13,780 bases of DNA from Pseudomonadota bacterium (GTDB taxonomy: Bacteria > Desulfobacterota > JADFVX01), in NCBI GenBank assembly GCA_015222755.1, contig JADFVX010000094.1:1-13780 (forward strand), written 5' to 3'. Below the pieces are notes generated by a model. That model made no database searches. It had not been told where the DNA came from and saw nothing but the letters and a program-made list of their open reading frames with translations. Every line of letters starts with the position of its first letter. The stretch's first letter is position 1. Below are positions 1-7,699 of this stretch, piece after piece. A program made the translations under genes and the position numbers.

Positions 1-460
1 GCCTCACCCTTACCCATCCTTCGGGAGGGAGTTCTTCAAAGTTGAGCAGCTTTACGCCGAGCCTTCTGCTAAGATCTGCGACCCCCTTTTCTCTTATCAC
101 ATCTGATGTATGGGGAGGGCCGCTTCTTTCGCCTATTGTAATGGTTTTGGCACCCATATCCTTCATCTTGAGGATCAGGTGTGTGAGGGTGTCGTTGTGG
201 GTTGAGGCCGGGAATGGGTCGGCGGTATTGAAGTTTGGTTTGAGCAGGACATCCTTGCCCTCTACCGGGTTTACCCCCAGCAGTTCAATCGCCCTTTTGA
301 TCCCCGATGCCCTGTCAGAAGTCTTGATCAGGGCAACCCTTGCCCTGCCGCTCTCTCCTGGTTTAGCAGTAAGGGCTGCGAGTGCCGCCATATTTCCGCT
401 ACCTGCCACAACAGATATTATGCCGCCTGCCGTAACGATGATGAACTCCCGCCTGTTCAT
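1..460 (-). CDS. DUF362 domain protein, Tat-type N-terminus (3' end outside window)
   Basis: The minus-strand frame is open from an ATG at 458-460 to the window edge, giving about 153 N-terminal residues. It begins MNRREFIIV followed by a small hydrophobic stretch, the usual look of a twin-arginine-type leader or membrane anchor; the strict SRRxFLK consensus is only partly met. The next part reads RVALIKTSDRASGIKRAIELL, then DVLLKPNFNTADPFPASTHND and later TITIGERSGPPHT, matching the DUF362 family in which an N-terminal lobe carries KPN and xGE(R/S)SG motifs. DUF362 proteins are often fused to or near iron-sulfur proteins, but their reaction is not established. It starts 22 bp after the stop of the zinc-ribbon gene, so the two are probably co-transcribed. 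A GGGG run about 6-7 bases ahead of the ATG may serve as ribosome binding site. Family assignment is from motif recognition. Confidence 0.75.
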   Translation of the reverse strand, partial: MNRREFIIVTAGGIISVVAGSGNMAALAALTAKPGESGRARVALIKTSDRASGIKRAIELLGVNPVEGKDVLLKPNFNTADPFPASTHNDTLTHLILKMKDMGAKTITIGERSGPPHTSDVIREKGVADLSRRLGVKLLNFEELPPEGWVRVR

Positions 461-482
461 AAGTTGCCCCAGTTTATTATAG

Positions 483-995
483 CTAGTAACCCTTGTGGAA
501 TTCTGTGCCGCAACATTCAGGACAGGGTGGAATATGACCCATCTTGTGCATCTTGATCTTTTTTTGGCACTTCTTGCAGCTAAGGGTTCCCGGTGCGGTT
601 ATCTCTCCTGTCTTGAAATTGAGGTCCTTTTCCAGCTTTGCAGCCCAGTCCTCTAATTTTTCGCCCACTGTCTCCAAGGTGCTCGCCATTAAGCCTTGAA
701 TGCCCGCCAATACCCTGTGAGGTTCCAGCACCTCCTTTGCTACATCTTCCGCCTTTGAAACATCCCTGAGGCTGAGGAACAAGTCACGCTGCAGAAAGGT
801 CTTTAATCTCTCTCCATGCTCGTGGCTGAAATCGCCGGCCGCAACCATCTCCTCCTTCGCTTTATCAATAGCTATGCCTACAGCCTTTACCGTCTGCTCC
901 TCGGCCTCTTTGATGAATGCCCTGGAACGTTCAGCCAGTTTTTCATACAGACCGATATCTTTTTTTTCCTCTGCACTGTTCTTCTTGTCAGCCAT
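483..995 (-). CDS. YbeL-like (DUF1451) zinc-ribbon protein
   Basis: A 170-residue soluble protein. Residues 1-125 are charged and mostly helical (many K, E and A), probably coiled-coil forming, and residues 135-170 form a zinc ribbon with two cysteine pairs, C140-x2-C143 and C158-x2-C161 (CKKC and CPEC). This architecture and length match the DUF1451/YbeL family of proteobacteria, whose function is unknown. The start is well supported: AAGGGAGG at 1002-1009 (minus strand) lies six bases before the ATG at 993-995. It is the first gene of a likely two-gene unit with the DUF362 gene downstream, and it is divergent from the flavoprotein at 1152. The ligands suggest a single zinc ion. A regulatory or scaffolding role is only a guess. 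Confidence 0.75.
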   Translation of the reverse strand: MADKKNSAEEKKDIGLYEKLAERSRAFIKEAEEQTVKAVGIAIDKAKEEMVAAGDFSHEHGERLKTFLQRDLFLSLRDVSKAEDVAKEVLEPHRVLAGIQGLMASTLETVGEKLEDWAAKLEKDLNFKTGEITAPGTLSCKKCQKKIKMHKMGHIPPCPECCGTEFHKGY

Positions 996-1070
996 AATAA
1001 ACCTCCCTTATTATTCCTATAGGTAAATAGTAGCAGAAAAATCCGGTAATTGCCTAAAACTAATCCCTTC

Positions 1071-1099
1071 TTGCGCCAAATGCGTTTTTCCCCTATAAA
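1071..1099 (+). promoter_or_regulatory. Predicted sigma70-type promoter of the flavoprotein gene
   Basis: TTGCGC at 1071-1076 and TATAAA at 1094-1099 are separated by exactly 17 bp. They lie in the divergent intergenic region and point towards the + strand gene at 1152. A start site would fall near 1106, leaving a leader of about 45 bases. A second TATAGT-like box follows near 1112-1120, so the precise start is uncertain. Confidence 0.45.
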
Positions 1100-1151
1100 T
1101 ATACACTTAGTATAGTATTATCGCTTAAAGGAGAGGGTCATTAAAGAGAAG

Positions 1152-2393
1152 ATGAAAAAGAAGGTTATTATAGTCGGTGGTGGTGCGGCAGGACTGATGG
1201 CTGCAGGGCGTGCTGCCGAGGCGGGTGCCCAGGTTATAGTCCTTGAGAAGATGAGGCAGCCGGGTAGAAAGATCTGTATCTCGGGTAAGGGGCGCTGCAA
1301 TATTACCAACATTGCAGAGGTGAGGGAATTTATAGGTCATTTTGGTAAGACAGGAAATTTTCTCAGGCAGGCATTTGCCCGTTTTTTCAGTGATGACCTG
1401 CTTCGCTTCTTTGAAGCAAATGGACTCAAGGTGGTGAAAGAGCGGGGAGGGCGCGTCTTTCCTGCAAGTGGCAAGGCCGCCGATGTAGTAGCTGTCTTGC
1501 TTAAGTGGGTTGAAAAGTGCGGAGTAGAGATTCGGCGCTCTGCGACTGTAGAGAAGCTTCTGATCAGTGATGGCCGGATAGTGGGTGTTGTCGCAGGCGG
1601 CAAGGAAATCCATTGTGATGCCCTTATCATTGCCACCGGCGGCGCCTCATACAGGAAGACTGGTTCTACAGGTGACGGCTACCGCCTTGCCGAGGCTGCC
1701 GGACATAGAGTCGTCCCCATACGTGCGGCACTGGTCCCGCTGGAGACTGCCGGTAATCTTGCCGCTAAGATGGCGGAACTGAACCTGCGAAACATCAAGG
1801 TGAATATGTACGCAGATGGGAAGAAACGCAGGGAAGAGTTTGGGGAACTTGTTTTTGCAAAGTTCGGTGTCACAGGTCCTGTTATTCTTACGCTTAGCGG
1901 TGAAGTTGTAGACAGGCTCAGCAAGGGGGAGAAGATAAGCCTTTCCATAGACTTAAAACCTGCACTGGATGAAAAGAAGCTCGATGCACGTCTTCTGCGT
2001 GATTTTGAATCAAGGAGAGATGAGCCTTTAAGCAGTCTCTTAAGGGGTTTGCTGCCACGTGAGATGGTCCCTGTCTGTCTTGAGCTTACGGGCCTGTCGC
2101 CGGAACGTACGGCAATCGATATAAGTGCAAAGGAGCGAAGGCGACTGCTTAATTTCTTAAAGGATTTTCGCTTTGAAGTGACAAGGCCACGCCCACTGGA
2201 TGAGGCCATAGTTACCGCAGGTGGTGTTGATACACGTGAGCTTGATCCCAAGACTATGGAATCAAAGATTATAAAGGGGCTCTATCTTACAGGTGAACTG
2301 CTGGATATACAGGCCGATACTGGGGGCTACAATCTTCAGGCTGCATTTTCAACGGGCTGGCTTGCCGGTGGGGCCGCTGCCAGTGGAGAATGA
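1152..2393 (+). CDS. BaiN/HI0933 (YhiN) family FAD-dependent oxidoreductase
   Basis: A 413-residue flavoprotein, close to the usual 390-415 of the family. The N-terminal Rossmann fold carries GGGAAG at residues 9-14, with the acidic end of the second strand at VIVLEK. It is followed by the family hallmark GRKICISGKGRCNITN around residues 38-53. The C-terminal part has GGVDTRELDPKTMESK and LYLTGELLDIQADTGGYNLQ, the second FAD-contacting segment of the HI0933 family. These cytoplasmic enzymes are annotated as NAD(P)/FAD-dependent oxidoreductases; BaiN acts in bile-acid dehydroxylation in clostridia, but the substrate elsewhere is unknown and should not be transferred. An AAAGGAGAGG run lies about 15 bases upstream and a closer AAAGAGAAG abuts the ATG. 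It is the only clear + strand gene here and appears to be monocistronic. Confidence 0.9.
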   Translation: MKKKVIIVGGGAAGLMAAGRAAEAGAQVIVLEKMRQPGRKICISGKGRCNITNIAEVREFIGHFGKTGNFLRQAFARFFSDDLLRFFEANGLKVVKERGGRVFPASGKAADVVAVLLKWVEKCGVEIRRSATVEKLLISDGRIVGVVAGGKEIHCDALIIATGGASYRKTGSTGDGYRLAEAAGHRVVPIRAALVPLETAGNLAAKMAELNLRNIKVNMYADGKKRREEFGELVFAKFGVTGPVILTLSGEVVDRLSKGEKISLSIDLKPALDEKKLDARLLRDFESRRDEPLSSLLRGLLPREMVPVCLELTGLSPERTAIDISAKERRRLLNFLKDFRFEVTRPRPLDEAIVTAGGVDTRELDPKTMESKIIKGLYLTGELLDIQADTGGYNLQAAFSTGWLAGGAAASGE

Positions 2394-2429
2394 CCTGTAA
2401 GAGGGTTTTTTTCAGGCAGGGTGGATAGG

Positions 2430-2457
2430 TTTTAAAATGTCGCTGTTGTCCCCCTTA
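2430..2457 (+). repeat. GTCGCTGTTGTC box, copy 1
   Basis: This 28-bp box holds TTTTAAAA, then GTCGCTGTTGTC, then CCCCTTA. It lies in the 82-bp gap between the convergent flavoprotein and spermidine-synthase-like genes. Close relatives occur at 5301-5320 (+) and 8481-8510 (-). No stem strong enough for a terminator was found in the gap. Confidence 0.5.
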
Positions 2458-2475
2458 CTTAACTCTAAATGACAA

Positions 2476-4848
2476 TTAGCAGCACTTTCTCATCGACTCA
2501 ATGTTTTTCCTGGCTGTTGCTTCGTAAAGGTGTTTGGGTGTATCAAACTCGATGATCGGCCAATCATCCGTATTACGGGGGGCGCCCATTGTGTATTGAC
2601 TGATTTCCTTCGCGTTCATGAGCAGCCCGCTCATTATGTCGTCGGGACCGTTTATGCCGACGGCGGCCAGGTCTTTTGCAATCCTGCGGTTGTTCAGTTT
2701 GTCCGGCAGGCGAAGCTTGCCGGGTAATAACCTTGATTTGCTCCCAATAAGAATAATGTCCTCACCGCCGAAATACCATGCTGTGGTATAGGGGAAAACG
2801 GAGGAAAAGGTCTTGAGGATGACCTTGAGATTCTTCTTCGACATGGAATAGGTATGGAGCCACTGGGTCATTATGCCCTTATTGTTCAGGTGGTCCCGGG
2901 TGATATGAAAAAATTCAGTTGTAAAGAGGTGAGACATTCCCTGGACCCATGGGTTCGAAGGTTCGCTGATGATGACGTCGTATTTCTTGTTTGAATTGTC
3001 CATGTAGTGACGGGCATCCTGTACGATCAGGTTGACCCGCTTGTCTCTTAATGCATCATGGTTGAACTTGTCAAAGAAATGACTTGCCTTGACGACGGCT
3101 GGAAGCAGTTCGAAACAGTCAATCTTTTTTACGGGAAACCCTTCAGCTATGCCGAGGGTTACCCCGGTTCCGAGGCCGATTATCGCCACCTCTTCGGCTT
3201 TTTTATGCAGCAAAAGGGGGAGTGCCGAGAGGAGGGTTTGCGTCTTCATATCTCCCTCGCTGGTACCGGCATCGGTCTTGCCGTTTATCTGGAGAGAGAG
3301 TGTTTTGTCTTTATTCTTTGTTACAGCCACGGTTGCCCCTTCGCTCTCTTCAAAAAACAGCATTTCCCTGCTTTTGGTGAGTTCGGTAAAATCAAAATCA
3401 AGGTTCTCTTTTCCATACTTGTACCATTCGGCGTAAACATAGACGCCAAGGTTTAAAATCTTGTTGTCCCACTGGGGGACCCATGCGGAATAGAAGGCAA
3501 AGAATGATCCAAGAGCAATTACCATGAATGATTTGGTGACCTCTTTTACTACCGGTGATTGCATGAGGAGTGCCAGGCCGATGAAGAGATTTATCCCGGC
3601 TGTTAGTAGGATTGTTTTTTGTACGCCGAAGTGTGGGATGTAATAGAGGCCGGCAAGGAGAGAGCCAAAGATACCTCCCAGCGTATTTGCGGAATAGATC
3701 CCTCCAATACCCCAGCCGATGTGGCCCCATCGGTCGATAAAGATTCGGTTAAAAAGGGGAAAGGCCGCGCCCATCAAAAAAGTAGGAACAAAGACAACAG
3801 AAATGACTATAATGAAGGTGATAATCTCGATATTTATGAACGTGGGATTGATCCTGTAAAAGAGTTCCATAAAAAAGACTGGCAGTGTGTCGGCAAAAAA
3901 TAGGAGCAGCAGGGAAGAGAAGAAGATGCCTGACTGGAGAATGCAAAAGACGAGATAGAGCCGCTGCACCTTGTCGACGAAAAATTTCATGCTTACGCTT
4001 CCTGCTGCCGTACCTAATAGAAAGATGGTCAGGATGGAGGAAAAGGCGTAAACGGAATTACCGATAACCATAGTGAGGAGTCTCGTCCAGGCGACTTCGT
4101 AAACCATGGCGGCAAATCCGGTAAAGGCAAAAATAAAGAGCATGAGCAATACGGCGGGATGACTAAAAGGGTTTTCTTTTAGCCCCCTTGCAGGACTTAC
4201 TGCGCGGGATTCACGAAAGCCGGTAAGCCGTAGGATCACCAGTAAAATGACGGCAATGGACACATTAAGGATTGCGGCTAGGCAGATTGTCTGTCGGATT
4301 CCCAGCAGGGGGATGAGGAAAAAACCGGTGCTGGAAGCCCCAGCCACGGCGCCTGCTGTGTTTAAACCGTAGAGAATGGATACCTTTCTCCCCGCGTCAC
4401 CGGGTTCCCTGATAAAGTGGTGGCTGACTATGGTATAGGTCGCCCCCATAAATAGCGCTGGTGTAGCTACAGCTATAAAGATAAAGGCGTAGAAGAGGGT
4501 GTCGGCAACCATAAATGAACCGCTGAAAGCCTGGTGCAAAAAGTGGTGGAGGAATGAACTCTCGTGGATCAGGTAGTAGAGGATGACCGAGAGGCCGCCT
4601 ATAATTCCCTCGAATAAGGCATATAGAAAGAGGGGGCGGCGGATCCAGTATGAAAACCTCCCCGCACCGTAGCTCCCGAGGGCGAGTCCGAACATGAAGG
4701 CAGCGATAACGGCGCTGACCGCAATGTAGGTGGAGCTGAAATAGGTAGAGAGGAGACGGGCCCAGACGACCTCGTAAACGAGAGACGTGAAGCCGGAGAG
4801 AAAAAAGAATACCAAGGTAGCCGTTTCGGCAAGAAATCGTTTTTTCAC
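2476..4848 (-). CDS. Membrane protein fused to spermidine-synthase-like methyltransferase-fold domain
   Basis: A 790-residue two-part protein. Residues 10-455 are strongly hydrophobic, with about 12 or more predicted membrane segments and an internal duplication: VYEVVWARLL near 24-33 recurs as VYEVAWTRLL near 249-258. Residues 470-790 form a cytoplasmic Rossmann domain of the spermidine/spermine synthase family, with GLGTG at 558-562 (motif I), CFELLPAVV at 578-586, QDARHY at 610-615 and ISEPSNPW at 627-634. In true SpeE enzymes the last position is an Asp-containing DSTDP-type loop; here Glu-Pro-Ser-Asn replaces it, as is common in the membrane-fused subfamily, so polyamine synthesis is unproven. 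It starts at GTG (4846-4848) behind an AAAAAGGGG ribosome binding site. It is a single gene, 116 bp downstream of repeat copy A. Substrate and partner are unknown. Confidence 0.85.
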   Translation of the reverse strand: MKKRFLAETATLVFFFLSGFTSLVYEVVWARLLSTYFSSTYIAVSAVIAAFMFGLALGSYGAGRFSYWIRRPLFLYALFEGIIGGLSVILYYLIHESSFLHHFLHQAFSGSFMVADTLFYAFIFIAVATPALFMGATYTIVSHHFIREPGDAGRKVSILYGLNTAGAVAGASSTGFFLIPLLGIRQTICLAAILNVSIAVILLVILRLTGFRESRAVSPARGLKENPFSHPAVLLMLFIFAFTGFAAMVYEVAWTRLLTMVIGNSVYAFSSILTIFLLGTAAGSVSMKFFVDKVQRLYLVFCILQSGIFFSSLLLLFFADTLPVFFMELFYRINPTFINIEIITFIIVISVVFVPTFLMGAAFPLFNRIFIDRWGHIGWGIGGIYSANTLGGIFGSLLAGLYYIPHFGVQKTILLTAGINLFIGLALLMQSPVVKEVTKSFMVIALGSFFAFYSAWVPQWDNKILNLGVYVYAEWYKYGKENLDFDFTELTKSREMLFFEESEGATVAVTKNKDKTLSLQINGKTDAGTSEGDMKTQTLLSALPLLLHKKAEEVAIIGLGTGVTLGIAEGFPVKKIDCFELLPAVVKASHFFDKFNHDALRDKRVNLIVQDARHYMDNSNKKYDVIISEPSNPWVQGMSHLFTTEFFHITRDHLNNKGIMTQWLHTYSMSKKNLKVILKTFSSVFPYTTAWYFGGEDIILIGSKSRLLPGKLRLPDKLNNRRIAKDLAAVGINGPDDIMSGLLMNAKEISQYTMGAPRNTDDWPIIEFDTPKHLYEATARKNIESMRKCC

Positions 4849-4930
4849 AAAACCCCTTTTTTAAAAGTTTTGCCTTCGTAGGTTCTTAAACAACAGACTA
4901 TATGAAAAATAATGGAGTCTTTAAATGAAA

Positions 4931-4947
4931 TAGGGGGACAACCCCTA
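4931..4947 (-). other. Short GC-rich stem-loop in leader of the membrane-synthase gene
   Basis: TAGGGG and CCCCTA (6 bp, perfect) enclose a 5-base loop. On the minus strand a TTTC stretch follows, so it could act as a weak terminator or mRNA stabiliser between repeat copy A and the GTG at 4848. Its GTTGTCCCCCTA arm resembles the end of the GTCGCTGTTGTC box. Confidence 0.35.
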
Positions 4948-4964
4948 GATTAAATTAAATACAA

Positions 4965-5001
4965 ACAAAAAAGCCCGTAGCCGTAAGGACGGTTCGGGCT
5001 T
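4965..5001 (-). terminator. Intrinsic terminator of repeat copy A
   Basis: AGCCCG (minus strand) pairs with CGGGCT, with an inner CCGU/ACGG stem, followed by a TTTTTT tract. A T-run also follows on the + strand, so it may work in both directions. Confidence 0.7.
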
Positions 5002-5060
5002 TTTAAGATTCGCGCATTGTTGCTTTGTCACCCGCTGCATGGGACCAGCCCCCCGACCTT
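4965..5060 (-). ncRNA. Putative structured RNA, repeat copy A
   Basis: Copy A of the four-copy element. On the minus strand, transcription predicted from the box at 5067-5095 would start near 5060 and end at the T-tract at 4965-4971, giving about 95 nt. The body has a G-run and a stem-loop (GUCCC ... GGGUGAC around a UGCAGC loop), then an unstructured AAUCUUAAA segment and the terminator hairpin. It is followed after 116 bp by the membrane-synthase gene and preceded by the aroK fragment. The element is non-coding in all frames I checked. Whether it is a free small RNA or a leader attenuator cannot be decided from the sequence. Confidence 0.55.
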
Positions 5061-5066
5061 GGAGGC

Positions 5067-5095
5067 ATTCTATACCCTGAAATCACCCATTGCAA
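5067..5095 (-). promoter_or_regulatory. Conserved promoter of repeat copy A
   Basis: The minus strand reads TTGCAA (5090-5095), 17 bp, TAGAAT (5067-5072). All four copies keep both boxes and the spacer length. Between and upstream of the boxes an imperfect inverted repeat (CCCTGA ... TCAGGG, with AAATCA ... TGATTT inside) spans the -35 region and could be an operator or an upstream RNA stem. Confidence 0.55.
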
Positions 5096-5149
5096 ATGAT
5101 TTTTTCCATCAGGGGAAATGAGCAGTTCCAAGTTAAGTCTTCTGACCTT

Positions 5150-5245
5150 TTAGTCTTGCCTCCATCTTGTGATGATCTTTTCAACCACCTCTTCCGGTGC
5201 TATTTTATCTGTATCAATCTCAAAATGTGCGGCATTTTTGTACTT
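5150..5245 (-). pseudogene. Remnant of the 3' end of a shikimate kinase gene
   Basis: Read on the minus strand, the last 30 codons before a TAA at 5150-5152 encode YKNAAHFEIDTDKIAPEEVV and a further EKIITRWRQD. They match the C-terminus of the intact AroK at 12200-12709 at 23 of 30 positions. Similarity fades upstream of about 5245, where the P-loop and core of the kinase are absent, so this is a truncated, non-functional fragment of about 31 codons. It lies 54 bp before the -35 box of repeat copy A, the same arrangement as intact aroK and copy D (42 bp), so gene end and element were probably duplicated together. The divergence indicates an old event or transfer from a relative. Confidence 0.8.
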
Positions 5246-5300
5246 TGCTGTGAGAGAAAGGAAAAGAGGTGAGAATTAGTCAGAGGCTTATGCCTGTGTT

Positions 5301-5320
5301 TTTTAAAAGGTCGCTGTTGT
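5301..5320 (+). repeat. GTCGCTGTTGTC box, copy 2
   Basis: TTTTAAAAGG followed by TCGCTGTTGT. It resembles the box at 2430-2457 and is inverted relative to the one at 8481-8510, so the pair encloses the three-gene ABC operon. The rest of the gap to 5416 holds only AT-rich sequence and a piece near 5356-5391 that looks like a fragment of a common intergenic repeat. Confidence 0.5.
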
Positions 5321-5416
5321 ACTAGTTACTCCTGATTGTGAAATCCGGTACTTAGAGATTGCTTCGCCTCTCTCTCAATGACGAAAAACAGTATTTTCTA
5401 ACTTTTTACGAGCGTG

Positions 5417-6988
5417 TCAACTCTTCATCCACACAACGATTCCACCAACGGCAATGAATAGCGGCATAAGGAAAAGAATAGCGGCAATCTCACGCCTTTG
5501 CTTGCTTGTTAAATCCAGTCGTTCGACCTTGATTTCTTTTTGGTCAAGAAAAACTTTGTAATCCAACTCGGAGAGCCAATTGATAATGTTAAGTCCCATC
5601 TTAGCGTTACTATACTGATTGATATAAACATTCGTTAGGAAATCGGCATCCGTAAAAACAATAATACGTGTGTCAGAGTGGTCTCCCTCTTCTTTTTCTT
5701 CCCAGATAACAAACGATATTGGTACCGGTCCGGGGGCGTCCACTGTTTCATCAAAATGTATTTCCAAACTCCTATTGGTCTCAGCCCAACTATTTTTTTC
5801 TGTTGCCGTCAATACAATGGGCGCAAGCTTAATAGATGATCGACGTTCTCTCAAAACAGTAATAGAACGTGGACGAACATAAAATGTATAATCCAAACCT
5901 TCTGTTATAGCTTTATGACGCATGTAGTTTCGGGTCGCAGGACTGCCGACATCTGATCCGGCATGACTGCTTAAATCTACAACAATATCTTCCTGGATAT
6001 TAATGCCCCATTGATTCAAAATGCTATTTAAAGAAGGATTTTTATGTTTTTCTTCATCCGTCAAAGGCCTGCCGGCTTTGGTAACCACGACCTGTTCAAT
6101 GAGGAATAACGCATTTCCTCCCTTTTTTAAATATTCTTCAATCATTGCTTCTTCTTTTTGGGTTAGATCATTATGCGGTCCCGCAATGATAAGGACATCA
6201 CAATCCTCAGGGATGTTCCCTTCAATACCCAAGATAAGGTTTTTACTTACAATATTATTAGAATCCAATAACTTTGCGAAGAGACTAAGACCCTGGCTCT
6301 CTTCACTCAATAATGTGAATTCTCCATGCCCGGTGAGAAAATAAACATGCCGTTCTTCTCTCGCCACGCGTACAAGGGCATTTGTTAATTGTTCCTCAGA
6401 CAATGCTGATTGAGTAAAATCAAGATCTCTTCGTTCATTTCCGGCACGAACAATAACCTTTCTTTCTTTAGCGCTGATAACACTGCCAAATTGAGCCGCA
6501 TAACCGATCCGTTCTATCGGATCGACGATTTCGGTCTTAATGTTTCCATTAGAGACTCTCTCGTATTCATTAAACATATCTTCCAGATATTTTGGGGGCA
6601 AACCGACATAAAGGGCCGTTAATTGAACCTGACTTTTTAAACCTTCAAGAAATTCAATAGTACTTGTTGTCAATGTATGCTGTTTAGCCTGCGTCACATC
6701 CCATCGAAAAGGGAAGGAATATGCGAAATAATTTATTCCTGAGGAAAAGACAGCAGAAAGAAAGATAAGAGCCAGGATGATGCCCGCCTTCTTCCATTGA
6801 GGTAATGTTAAGTGCCTCTGAAAAGACCCACCTTTATAGAAAAAGCATATTAATAATGAAATGAGACCTGCCAACGAAAGCGCAATCGCTAAAACACCAA
6901 AACCTTGTTCTACATAAAGGGAAACGAATCCTCCGGCAAGACAAATCATTCCTGTTACAAATAAAAGTGCTAATCTTTTATTATTCAT
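5417..6988 (-). CDS. GldG-like ABC transporter auxiliary protein
   Basis: A 523-residue protein of the GldG/ABC_transp_aux type. Three membrane segments lie near the N-terminus (about residues 8-28, 31-50 and 68-92). A large periplasmic part follows, with FRWDVTQAKQHTLTTST (the 'D(L/V)T ... yTLs' motif after the third helix), then HVYFLTGHGEF and DVLIIAGPHNDLT, all typical of the family. One C-terminal helix (about 498-519) ends in WMKS. It begins directly after the TAA of the permease gene (TAAATG), so it is translationally coupled and likely works with the permease and ATPase. In Bacteroidota the homologous set is linked to gliding; in other phyla such operons exist without a proven substrate. 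The operon is visibly AT-rich (22 G+C of 60 at 6841-6900). Confidence 0.85.
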   Translation of the reverse strand: MNNKRLALLFVTGMICLAGGFVSLYVEQGFGVLAIALSLAGLISLLICFFYKGGSFQRHLTLPQWKKAGIILALIFLSAVFSSGINYFAYSFPFRWDVTQAKQHTLTTSTIEFLEGLKSQVQLTALYVGLPPKYLEDMFNEYERVSNGNIKTEIVDPIERIGYAAQFGSVISAKERKVIVRAGNERRDLDFTQSALSEEQLTNALVRVAREERHVYFLTGHGEFTLLSEESQGLSLFAKLLDSNNIVSKNLILGIEGNIPEDCDVLIIAGPHNDLTQKEEAMIEEYLKKGGNALFLIEQVVVTKAGRPLTDEEKHKNPSLNSILNQWGINIQEDIVVDLSSHAGSDVGSPATRNYMRHKAITEGLDYTFYVRPRSITVLRERRSSIKLAPIVLTATEKNSWAETNRSLEIHFDETVDAPGPVPISFVIWEEKEEGDHSDTRIIVFTDADFLTNVYINQYSNAKMGLNIINWLSELDYKVFLDQKEIKVERLDLTSKQRREIAAILFLMPLFIAVGGIVVWMKS

Positions 6989-7699
6989 TTATCGCCACAA
7001 TCGATTTTCAATGCTCAAACGGGTTAATACAATACAAATAAAGATTCCATTTAAGTAGTACACAAGATCCCCAATCGTAATAATACCAACTGCAAAGTTT
7101 TCCAAATGACTCCACGTGCTGATTTGTCGAATAATAATTTCAGCCGAACCACTGAAATATTTTGTAAAACTGATTGAAAAATATATAAGAAATAAAATGA
7201 CATAAGAAGTCATAGCCGAAACGATTTGACTTCGTGTCCAGGACGACGTCATCACACCGATGGCAAGAAAAAAAGCCCCCTCCAGCCAAACCCCTAAATA
7301 ACCTGTCAATGTTGTTAGGCGATCGGGCGTCCCGAAATATTCAATAATCCCGTAATAAACAAAGGTCATACTGAGCATAATTGAGAAGAAAAACAAAACC
7401 CCTAAATATTTACCCAGGACAATTGCTGTATTGGTCAGCGGCGCTGTCATAAGAAATTCCATAGTTCCCGTCGATTTTTCCTCTGAAAACACTCCCATTG
7501 TCAAGAGCGGCGCTAAAAAAACAAACATAAACTCCATCACCTGAAAAACATCCTTTAGGGACGCCTCTCGATTTTGGTCAACGATCATAAAAAAGAAGAT
7601 GTTAAATATAGCAATCGCAATGATCAGGATAATATACGCAATTGGCGACTTAAAATAAGTCAGCAATTCTTTTTTTGCTATGAAAAATATTTTATTCAT
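6989..7699 (-). CDS. GldF-like ABC-2 type permease
   Basis: A 236-residue inner-membrane protein with six predicted helices. It opens with MNKIFFIAKKELLTYFKSP, the amphipathic entry helix of ABC-2 permeases (KKEL ... YF.SP). FSEEKSTGTMEFLMTAPLT near residues 84-102 is the conserved coupling helix (EEK..GT.E.L..sP). I chose the ATG at 7697-7699 rather than the in-frame ATG 12 codons upstream, because GAGGAG lies five bases before it and the longer form would overlap the ATPase gene by 44 bp. With this start the overlap is 8 bp (ATGAATAA). It should form the membrane channel for the ATPase encoded just upstream, exporting an unidentified substrate or acting in envelope maintenance. Confidence 0.85.
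   Translation of the reverse strand: MNKIFFIAKKELLTYFKSPIAYIILIIAIAIFNIFFFMIVDQNREASLKDVFQVMEFMFVFLAPLLTMGVFSEEKSTGTMEFLMTAPLTNTAIVLGKYLGVLFFFSIMLSMTFVYYGIIEYFGTPDRLTTLTGYLGVWLEGAFFLAIGVMTSSWTRSQIVSAMTSYVILFLIYFSISFTKYFSGSAEIIIRQISTWSHLENFAVGIITIGDLVYYLNGIFICIVLTRLSIENRLWR

Noticed and set aside
42..482. 146-codon + strand open frame at the left edge
   Set aside because: It is antisense to the DUF362 gene, whose protein has recognisable family motifs; the + strand product has none.
2394..2475. Terminator between the convergent genes (T-run at 2405-2412)
   Set aside because: The T-run has no convincing GC-rich stem before it; CCTG/CAGG nearby is too short and encloses the T-run itself.
5090..5272. 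60-codon + strand open frame at 5090-5272
   Set aside because: It runs antisense through the aroK remnant and the -35 part of repeat copy A; no family resemblance and no ribosome binding site.
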